Positions 30,088 through 36,290 of a stretch of 36,290 bases of DNA are shown here, one piece after another. The stretch's first letter is position 1. Each line of letters opens with the position of its first letter. Origin of the DNA: Flavobacteriales bacterium (GTDB lineage Bacteria > Bacteroidota > Bacteroidia > NS11-12g > UBA955). The stretch is taken from contig CANKVN010000014.1 of NCBI GenBank assembly GCA_947487055.1, forward strand, positions 1 to 36,290. The letters run 5' to 3'. Made by a program: the position numbers and the translations under genes. Below the pieces are notes generated by a model. The model did not search any database and was not told the DNA's origin. It saw nothing but the letters and a program-made list of their open reading frames with translations.

Positions 30088-32799
30088 TTAGGCAAAAGCG
30101 CGGGCAATGATATCCGCCTGCTCTTTGTCGTGCACTTTTTTGTAGCCGGTAGCCGGGCTGGCGCTGTTGCCCCTTCCCACGTATTTCAAGGCCACAGGCC
30201 AATCGTAGCGCATCAGGTGGAACCAGTAACCCTGATTTCTGGGTTCTTCCTGTACCCAGCAAAATTCTGCACCTTCGTATTGCTTGAAAATTTCTTCCAG
30301 TTTCCACTCAGGCAATGGATATAATTGTTCAATGCGGATAATCGCTACATCCTTGTTTTCCTGTGCGTTTCTTGCCTGCAGCAAATCATAATAGATTTTG
30401 CCTGCGCAGAACAGCACTTTTCTTGCCTTTTTGATGGGTTCGTGGTCCGGAATTAAATCCTGAAATGAACCTTCGAAATCTTCCAGTTTGCTTACGCACA
30501 ATGGATGTCTGAGCAAGCTCTTGGGGCTCATCATGATTAATGGTACCTGAAAATCGCGGTTTAGCTGGCGGCGCAAGGCATGAAACAGGTTGGCAGGCGT
30601 GCTTGGGTAAATAACCTGCATGTTGCCGCCTGCACAAAGTTGCAGGTAACGCTCGGGGCGCGCACTGCTGTGTTCTGGTCCCTGGCCTTCATAACCGTGG
30701 GGAAGCAGCAGGGTTAATCCGCTGAATTTGCCCCATTTGGTTTCGGCACTGGCAATGAACTGGTCAATCATGATTTGGGCACCGTTGGCAAAATCTCCAA
30801 ACTGGGCTTCCCAGATCGTCAGGCCTTCAGGCATTGCGGTACTGTAGCCATATTCAAACCCAAGGGCTGCATATTCGCTCAGCAAGCTGTTGTATACATT
30901 GAAGCTTCCCTGTTTTTCTGAAATATGCTGCAAGGGAATAAACTCCTGCTCGCTGTCTTCTTTTTTCACCACGGCATGCCTGTGGCTAAAGGTTCCGCGT
31001 TCCACATCCTGGCCGGCAAGGCGCACGGGATGTCCTGCTTCCACAAGACTTGCGTAGGCAAGCAATTCACCCATGGCCCAGTCGAGGGTTTCGTTTTGCA
31101 GCATCTTTTTGCGGTCTGCAAAAAGGTTTTGCACCTTGCGAATGGGGAGGTTGTCTTCTGGAATGCTGGTGATTTTTTCACCCAGGGCGAGCAATTTATC
31201 CTTGCTGATGCCAGTATTAACCTCCTTGCTGAAATCCTTTTCAGTAGGGTGTCGGAATCCATCCCAGCGGTCCTTGGTGGTTTTTTTGGCTGGTTTGTGG
31301 TCGCCTTTGGCTTCCTCGAATTTTTCCTGAAGGAGTTGTTTGAACTGCTGTTCCATTTCCGCTGCCAAAACAGCATCAATTTCGCCGCGCTCCATCAGTT
31401 TTTGTTTGTAAATCTCCCTCGGGTTGGGGTGTTTGTCAATAATCTTGTACATGATGGGCTGCGTAAAGCGCGGCTCATCACCCTCGTTGTGTCCGTATTT
31501 GCGGTAGCCCAGCAGGTCAATGAAAATATCGCTGTTGAACTCCAGGCGGTAAGCCATGGCCAGTTTCACGGCATGCACAACAGCTTCCACATCGTCGCCA
31601 TTTACATGCAACACGGGGCAAAGGGTTACTTTGGCCACATCGGTGCAATAGGTGCTGGTGCGTGAATCCATGTAATTGGTGGTAAAGCCAATTTGGTTAT
31701 TGGTAACAATGTGAATGCTGCCACCCACATAGTATGCTTCCAATCCGCTCATCTGCACCACTTCATACACAATTCCCTGGCCTGCTACGGCTGCGTCGCC
31801 ATGGATGAGTATCGGGCAAATTTTATGGACTTCGTTGTTGTATTTGGTATCAAGTTTGGCGCGTGCAAGTCCCTTCACAACAGGGTTAACCGCTTCCAGA
31901 TGGCTGGGGTTGTCTGCCAAACGCAGGTGCACGGTTTTCCCGCTTGCTGTTTCAATGTCTGTGCTGTAGCCGAGGTGGTATTTTACGTCGCCCTCGAAAT
32001 CTTCATCGGCTTCGTTTTGAAATACCTTGCCTTCAAATTCGCTGAAAATATCGCTGTATTGTTTGTTGAATACGTTGGCCAGTACATTCAGGCGTCCGCG
32101 GTGGGCCATGCCCATCACAAATTCCTCAACACCCAATCCCGCTCCATATTGAATCACTGCGTCCAGTGCGGGGATTAAACATTCCAAACCTTCTACGGAA
32201 AATCGTTTCTGACCGATGTACTTGGTGTGGATGAAATTTTCGAATACCGAAGCCTGGTTGAGTTTTTTAAGGAAATGCCTTTTTTCGTCTACGGTTAAAT
32301 CGGGAACGTTGCGTGTTTTTTCGAAACGATCCTGCAACCAGCCCCTCCTGCGGGGATCGCGGATGTAGGTGAATTCGCAACCGATGCTTTGGCAATAGGT
32401 TTGTTCCAGCAACGCGATGATGTCTTTAAGTTTGGCTTGTCCCAAACCCACTTCCACGCCTGCGTTGAATTGCTTTTCCAGGTCTGTGGCGCTTAGCCCG
32501 AAGTTTTCAATATCCAGTGTGGGCGTGTATTTGCGACGCTCACGAAGGGGGTTGGTGCTGGCAAATAGATGGCCGCGCTGCCTGTAGGCGTTAATCAGGT
32601 TTAGTACCTGAATTTCCTTAAGTGCATCTTCGCTAACCGGGCCTCCGGTTTCTGCCTTTTCTGCGCCCAGGTCGAAGCCTTCGAAGAATTTTCTCCAGCC
32701 AAAATCCACGCTTTCTTTGTCTGCGCGGTATTGTTCATACAATTGGTCTAAGGCTGCGGGGTCGGCATTCAACAGATACGATTCGTCAGGCTGGCTCAT
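30088..32799 (-). CDS. sucA: 2-oxoglutarate dehydrogenase E1 component
   Basis: The 903-residue thiamine-diphosphate enzyme decarboxylates 2-oxoglutarate in the TCA cycle. The N-terminal segment YLLNADPAALDQLYEQYRAD...VDFGWRKFFEGF is the E2-binding region of OGDH E1. The ThDP/Mg site shows HGDAAVAGQG and TNNQIGFTT. Other landmarks are MAHRGRLNVLAN, LGYRKYGHNEGDEP and the transketolase-like C-terminal domain with WEAQFGDFANGAQIM and LPHGYEGQGPEHSSARPER. Length is normal. It has its own promoter at 32816-32844. The E2 gene (sucB/odhB), usually next downstream, is not there; instead the metallophosphatase gene converges on it. Confidence 0.95.
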   Translation of the reverse strand: MSQPDESYLLNADPAALDQLYEQYRADKESVDFGWRKFFEGFDLGAEKAETGGPVSEDALKEIQVLNLINAYRQRGHLFASTNPLRERRKYTPTLDIENFGLSATDLEKQFNAGVEVGLGQAKLKDIIALLEQTYCQSIGCEFTYIRDPRRRGWLQDRFEKTRNVPDLTVDEKRHFLKKLNQASVFENFIHTKYIGQKRFSVEGLECLIPALDAVIQYGAGLGVEEFVMGMAHRGRLNVLANVFNKQYSDIFSEFEGKVFQNEADEDFEGDVKYHLGYSTDIETASGKTVHLRLADNPSHLEAVNPVVKGLARAKLDTKYNNEVHKICPILIHGDAAVAGQGIVYEVVQMSGLEAYYVGGSIHIVTNNQIGFTTNYMDSRTSTYCTDVAKVTLCPVLHVNGDDVEAVVHAVKLAMAYRLEFNSDIFIDLLGYRKYGHNEGDEPRFTQPIMYKIIDKHPNPREIYKQKLMERGEIDAVLAAEMEQQFKQLLQEKFEEAKGDHKPAKKTTKDRWDGFRHPTEKDFSKEVNTGISKDKLLALGEKITSIPEDNLPIRKVQNLFADRKKMLQNETLDWAMGELLAYASLVEAGHPVRLAGQDVERGTFSHRHAVVKKEDSEQEFIPLQHISEKQGSFNVYNSLLSEYAALGFEYGYSTAMPEGLTIWEAQFGDFANGAQIMIDQFIASAETKWGKFSGLTLLLPHGYEGQGPEHSSARPERYLQLCAGGNMQVIYPSTPANLFHALRRQLNRDFQVPLIMMSPKSLLRHPLCVSKLEDFEGSFQDLIPDHEPIKKARKVLFCAGKIYYDLLQARNAQENKDVAIIRIEQLYPLPEWKLEEIFKQYEGAEFCWVQEEPRNQGYWFHLMRYDWPVALKYVGRGNSASPATGYKKVHDKEQADIIARAFA

Positions 32800-32815
32800 G
32801 GTGCTAAATTAACTG

Positions 32816-32844
32816 CAAAATTAAGCACTGCAACCCACTTTCAA
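32816..32844 (-). promoter_or_regulatory. Promoter of sucA
   Basis: The minus strand has TTG (32844-32842), an 18-base spacer and TAATTTTG (32823-32816), a full match to the Bacteroidota promoter pattern. The start would be about 12 bases before the ATG at 32799. GTGCT/AGCAC arms around 32801-32828 add a possible small hairpin or operator over the -7 region. Confidence 0.65.
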
Positions 32845-32853
32845 TACAAGAAT

Positions 32854-33639
32854 TTACAGGGGCTTTTTCAACCAGCGTTTTAGCTGATTGTAGGGGATGT
32901 TGATCTCCACAGGGCCGTCGGCATAGGAGGCAACTTCATAGCGGTTGAACAAGAAAAAAATGCCGGTTTCATCAAACCCGAAATTATTGGTTAGGTGAAA
33001 CTTATCGTTTTGAAACCAGTATCCGGCTTCAGACAGTGATGCTCCGGGCAGCAGGTTCTTTTCTTTTCGGAAAGTGCTTTCTGCCATTCGCAGCAGCGGC
33101 ATGGTGTCGGTAAACAAATCCTGCCACTTGTCAACCGGTGTTGCCGCAGGAAGGGCATATACCTTGTAGGTAATTCCTCCGTTGGGATGGGCGCCGCCGT
33201 AGTAACCATCCAGGCTGTGGCTTACGGTAATGGTATTTCCTGTTTGCTCAAACCCAAAGTAGGATTCCTCATACCAGTTCAGGTTATACGAAAAATCCAG
33301 GGGGCTGCTGTCCTCCGCAACAAACTGGCTTTGCCATTCAGAGGCCCAGTCATTGAATCCTTCGTTGAGTGCGTTTCTTAGCTCATCTTCGGTATTTATT
33401 TCGGTGGACAAAAGGTCCAAATACATTTGTCTGTTTAGCCGCCCGGCAGTTTCCTCAGGTCCGGTAAACCAAAGGTAATGAAAGTAGCTGCTGCAGTTGA
33501 CCGTGTCGGTGGAGCCGTCTTCCAGTGACACAATGCGTTCTTCCTTAAAGGTTAAAGAATCCCGTTTACTGGTGAGTGGCTGTGCAAATATTGCCCTGCC
33601 TGAAGCAAGCAATAGGAGTGCAAAAAGCAGCTTTTTCAT
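32854..33639 (-). CDS. Secreted DUF3298/RsiV-like protein (first of two paralogues)
   Basis: The 261-residue protein has a signal peptide (MKKLLFALLLLASGRAIFAQ). The body has the pattern of DUF4163/DUF3298 proteins: a variable first half (EGFNDWASEWQSQF) and a second half with YYGGAHPNGGITYKVY, WQDLFTDT, NNFGFDETGIFFLFNRYEVASYADGP and INIPYNQLKRWL. Related RsiV domains in Bacillus bind lysozyme, but most members have no known role. Its ATG overlaps the stop of the paralogous upstream gene by one base (TGATG). It is the last gene of the CPBP-cdsA operon, and periplasmic location is expected. Function is unassigned. Confidence 0.78.
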   Translation of the reverse strand: MKKLLFALLLLASGRAIFAQPLTSKRDSLTFKEERIVSLEDGSTDTVNCSSYFHYLWFTGPEETAGRLNRQMYLDLLSTEINTEDELRNALNEGFNDWASEWQSQFVAEDSSPLDFSYNLNWYEESYFGFEQTGNTITVSHSLDGYYGGAHPNGGITYKVYALPAATPVDKWQDLFTDTMPLLRMAESTFRKEKNLLPGASLSEAGYWFQNDKFHLTNNFGFDETGIFFLFNRYEVASYADGPVEINIPYNQLKRWLKKPL

Positions 33640-34457
33640 CAGGGCTGGTTCGGTTTTGACAATAATTTACCGAGGGTTGTATATTCCAGCAGCAATTCTG
33701 TTTCACCGGAGGCAGGAGGGGCAATTTCATAAACATTGTAAAAAAACACAATGCCTTTTTCGGTGTATGCAAAATTGTCGGGTAGGTAGAATTTACCATT
33801 CCAAAACCAACTTTTGCTGGTGGGCTCGGCTTCGGGAATGTTTTTCGATTTTCTAAAAGTTTCTTCGGCTATTTTCAAAACCGCACTGGTGTCCTTAAAC
33901 AGGCTTTTCCAGCTTTCAACGGGCGTTCCTTTTTTTGCATCCAGCAAGGTGTAAACGGTAACCCTGAAACCATGTGCACCACCGGTGAAATAGTATGCCT
34001 GATCCTTAATGGACACGTAGTTTTTATTGGCATGTATCAGGGCGAAACGCTGTTCTTTGGTGTAATTAAAGGTCCATGCAGATTCGGGATCGCTGTTTAA
34101 ACGTTCCCATTCTTCGCGAAATTCTTTGGCGTCCTGTTCAATCCGTTTTTCCAGCGGCAAATCCTGGTGGGCGGTGTCGGTGGTGATGGCATTGTCCATA
34201 AGCTGGTTGAGGCCTTCGGCCAGTTTTTTGGCCTTGCCTTTTCCCTGGTAAATTTGAAAGGCCACATCATACGTGCACATCGCGCTGTCTGCGGTACCTT
34301 CTGTTTTCATGCGCCATTTATCCTGCAGGTGAAATTCTTTAATGGTAAGGCCCTTAATCCGGATTTCCTTTTGGGCAAACAGCCCGCTACTGAATAGGAT
34401 GAACCCGGTTAGCAAACATATTTTGCTGTTTTTTATGATATTTAACCTGCCAATCAT
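33639..34457 (-). CDS. Secreted DUF3298/RsiV-like protein (second paralogue)
   Basis: The 272-residue protein is a paralogue of its downstream neighbour. The ATG at 34457 is chosen because it overlaps the cdsA stop as ATGA and leads into a signal peptide (IIKNSKICLLTGFILFSSGLFAQ); an ATG at 34472 would lie inside cdsA. Shared landmarks are YYFTGGAHGFRVTVYTL, WKSLFKDTS, FRKSKN, LPDNFAYTEKGIVFFYNVYEIAP and LLEYTTLGKLL. The two proteins differ strongly in the N-terminal half, so the duplication is old. The role is unknown, with periplasmic or outer-membrane-facing location expected. Confidence 0.78.
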   Translation of the reverse strand: MIGRLNIIKNSKICLLTGFILFSSGLFAQKEIRIKGLTIKEFHLQDKWRMKTEGTADSAMCTYDVAFQIYQGKGKAKKLAEGLNQLMDNAITTDTAHQDLPLEKRIEQDAKEFREEWERLNSDPESAWTFNYTKEQRFALIHANKNYVSIKDQAYYFTGGAHGFRVTVYTLLDAKKGTPVESWKSLFKDTSAVLKIAEETFRKSKNIPEAEPTSKSWFWNGKFYLPDNFAYTEKGIVFFYNVYEIAPPASGETELLLEYTTLGKLLSKPNQP

Positions 34458-35284
34458 TTGAAAAGACTCCACGAATAAACAACAACGGACACAAACAAAA
34501 AAGCATCGAAGCGATCCAGTGCTCCTCCGTGCCCAGGAATAAACCTGCCACTGTCTTTGATGTCTGCTTGTCTTTTTAGGGCGCTTTCAAAGAGGTCTCC
34601 TGCAGTTCCTGCTACACTCACCATTGCGCCAAGCACAGCACCTTGCCATATTCCATAATTCCAGAAATTGCCCAGAACCGCTGCAATCACTGCGGTTAAA
34701 ACTGTTCCGCCAATAAACCCTTCAATGGTTTTTTTTGGGCTTAAGGCTTCGTATAATTTTATTTTGCCAAACGCCCGTCCGGTAAGGTAGGCGAAGGTGT
34801 CGCTGCTCCATGTGAGGATAAAAACCAGCATAGGGAGCTGCCAATTGTAGGGATGACCTGCCTTGTAGCCGCTGATGTGCAGAAACAGGAGGGAAGGGAC
34901 GGAGATATAAACCAATGCAAATACCATTGTGCCGGTTTCTTCAAACAAGGTTATACCCTTGCGAAACAGCTGTATGGCGAAATAAACCACCAGCAGCAAC
35001 ATGGTTTGTCCGATCATGGGCATGGTGAAGTAATCCTGTCCGTGAACAAGTCCCAACGCTTCCGGAATTCCCCGATGGATGAGTAATATCAGGGTGTTGA
35101 GCACCCAGCCAAAGGTGAGGTTGAAGGCAGAGTCAATCTTTTTTAGCGCCAGCAATTCTTTTATGCAAAAAGTACTGATTACCCAAACCAGCGCCCACTG
35201 TGCCATAAAGCCCTGCATGAGTGCCAAAATTACCACCGTCGCATAAATGGTGCCCCAAATGGTTCTTACCCAAAAATTACTCAT
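34454..35284 (-). CDS. cdsA: Phosphatidate cytidylyltransferase
   Basis: The 276-residue integral membrane enzyme makes CDP-diacylglycerol from phosphatidate and CTP, the entry point to phospholipid synthesis. Multiple transmembrane segments are visible (for example 11-40, 58-69, 93-107, 118-137, 190-205). The family signature lies at 234-260, with SALKRQADIKDSGRFIPGHG followed by GALDRFD. SDTFAYLTGRAFGK (161-174) is also conserved. Length is typical. It overlaps both neighbours by four bases (ATGA), so translation is coupled to the CPBP protease upstream and the RsiV-like gene downstream. Confidence 0.94.
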   Translation of the reverse strand: MSNFWVRTIWGTIYATVVILALMQGFMAQWALVWVISTFCIKELLALKKIDSAFNLTFGWVLNTLILLIHRGIPEALGLVHGQDYFTMPMIGQTMLLLVVYFAIQLFRKGITLFEETGTMVFALVYISVPSLLFLHISGYKAGHPYNWQLPMLVFILTWSSDTFAYLTGRAFGKIKLYEALSPKKTIEGFIGGTVLTAVIAAVLGNFWNYGIWQGAVLGAMVSVAGTAGDLFESALKRQADIKDSGRFIPGHGGALDRFDAFLFVSVVVYSWSLFK

Positions 35285-36222
35285 GCTTGTTTGTTTTTTA
35301 TTTGTCGGTGAAACCAGATCATGGAATAAACGAAAGGAACCAGTGCCAGCAGCGCAACAACGGGTCCCGGATGCAGCTGGTTGTATGCATCACTTACACC
35401 GGTAAGCCTGAAATTTGCCTGGCTGAAATAATGAAGCACTACTGCCGTGGCGTTGAATAAAAAGTGGGCAACCATGCCGTAAATAGTATTGCCTGAAGCT
35501 GCGCGAAGCCATCCAAATGCAAGGCCCGCCATGAATATTCCCGGCAGTTCGTAGAAACTGAAATGCAGTACTGAAAACACCAGTGCCTGCAACACAATTG
35601 ACCGCACAATGCGCCCTGTGGTGGAGTTGAATATGTTTTGCAGGATGCCCCTAAACAGCAATTCTTCAATGACGGCGGGCAAAACAGCCACCAAAAAAAG
35701 GCAAATCCAAAGTTCGTTCAGTTCCTGCATGTCCAGCAGGGTATTGGCCATTTCCTGCCTGCTGCTGTCCAGGCGCTGTGCATAATATTGCAAAGCCTGG
35801 GGCCATTGAATGCTGCGCATAAATCCATCAATCCAGTTCACCAGCACAAAGGAGCTGCCTGCACTCACCAGTCCCATGGCCAAAAAGCGGGGTTGAAAGG
35901 GTTTGTTTAAACCGCCTTCTCGGATGAGGGAAGTGCGGTTAACCACCGTGAACATCCAGGCTGGTATAAGCATGGCGCCCACAAAGGAAATAAAATGGTA
36001 AACCCTGCTGATGTTGATGGCCAGGGCCGTGCCGTCGGGATTGCCCAGGAGGTTGCGGGTTTCGGCAAACGAAACACCGTAGATTCCCCCTGCCGCAAAA
36101 GCCGCTATGACAGAAAAAATAAGGTTGAACAGGAAAATGAAAATCAGGACAAACATCAAGCCCCAGTTGTTGTGAAAACTGGGCTTGCTGCCTTTGTACG
36201 ATTCGGTTAGGTCTTCGCTCAT
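35281..36222 (-). CDS. CPBP-family (CAAX/Abi) intramembrane metalloprotease
   Basis: The 313-residue membrane protein has about eight hydrophobic segments and all motifs of the CPBP family: EELLFRG (186-192), FSVLH (216-220) and HFLFN (253-257). These supply the Glu-Glu, His and His/Asn residues of the putative metal site. Relatives cleave prenylated proteins in eukaryotes and process or protect against peptides in some bacteria; most bacterial members are unassigned. It is first in a four-gene coupled operon with cdsA. A -7 box lies just upstream (36233-36240). The substrate is unknown. Confidence 0.88.
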   Translation of the reverse strand: MSEDLTESYKGSKPSFHNNWGLMFVLIFIFLFNLIFSVIAAFAAGGIYGVSFAETRNLLGNPDGTALAINISRVYHFISFVGAMLIPAWMFTVVNRTSLIREGGLNKPFQPRFLAMGLVSAGSSFVLVNWIDGFMRSIQWPQALQYYAQRLDSSRQEMANTLLDMQELNELWICLFLVAVLPAVIEELLFRGILQNIFNSTTGRIVRSIVLQALVFSVLHFSFYELPGIFMAGLAFGWLRAASGNTIYGMVAHFLFNATAVVLHYFSQANFRLTGVSDAYNQLHPGPVVALLALVPFVYSMIWFHRQIKNKQA

Positions 36223-36232
36223 TTGCTTACTG

Positions 36233-36266
36233 CAAACCTACGTTTTTTTATGCATGGAAAGTTCAA
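36233..36266 (-). promoter_or_regulatory. Promoter of the CPBP-cdsA operon
   Basis: The minus strand has TAGGTTTG (36240-36233), an exact TAnnTTTG match, with TTG (36266-36264) 23 bases upstream, at the long end of accepted spacing. The -7 box ends about ten bases before the ATG at 36222, so the leader would be very short. Confidence 0.5.
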
Positions 36267-36290
36267 TCGGATTACTGCGTAATTTTGCAG

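Noticed and set aside
30925-31665. Plus-strand open frame (246 codons) antisense to sucA
   Set aside because: It is an antisense shadow of a strongly conserved enzyme gene; the Phe/His/Val-rich composition is typical of such frames.

Overview
The window looks like a chromosomal segment of a Bacteroidota bacterium. Four large secreted proteins or protein pieces end in C-terminal regions resembling type IX secretion (T9SS) type A sorting domains. There are two TonB-dependent receptors, Bacteroidota-type -7 promoter boxes (TAnnTTTG), few Shine-Dalgarno sequences, and many secreted proteins of families common in that phylum. Gene density is high and genes often overlap by 1-4 bases. I see no tRNA, rRNA, CRISPR array, insertion sequence or phage gene.

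Layout. 5-739: rlmB. 765-7696: two tandem paralogous T9SS surface proteins with autotransporter-type beta-strand repeats; the second is split by a one-base frameshift near 5377-5380. 7767-10197: a TonB-dependent receptor behind a clear TPP (thiamine pyrophosphate) riboswitch and promoter, so very probably a thiamine-family outer-membrane transporter. 10253-13352: aspartate-semialdehyde dehydrogenase with a small lipoprotein, a degenerate TrpF-like protein and a pyruvate dehydrogenase E2. 13531-17859 (+ strand): thymidylate synthase, a ureohydrolase-fold protein with altered metal ligands, a block of about 3.5 degenerate tandem repeats, a PaaE-like flavin/[2Fe-2S] reductase and a thioredoxin-fold protein. 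17864-22454 (- strand): rluD, a 331-base gap with hairpins, then a coupled operon (DUF4783-like protein, nadC, thioredoxin lipoprotein, rlmD).

22509-30084 is the most suggestive block. A tightly packed operon (lamin-tail-domain T9SS protein, TonB-dependent receptor, T9SS endonuclease I) ends in a strong terminator. Divergent from it is a 5'-nucleotidase split into two genes in swapped domain order: a lipoprotein C-terminal domain followed by a Tat-exported metallophosphatase. Together they could degrade extracellular nucleic acid, import a product and release phosphate and nucleosides. This is an inference from gene content.

30088-36222 (- strand): the 2-oxoglutarate dehydrogenase E1 gene with its own promoter, preceded by a translationally coupled four-gene operon (CPBP membrane protease, cdsA, and two paralogous secreted DUF3298/RsiV-like proteins).

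Several promoters place the predicted transcript start within a few bases of the start codon, which suggests leaderless or near-leaderless mRNAs.
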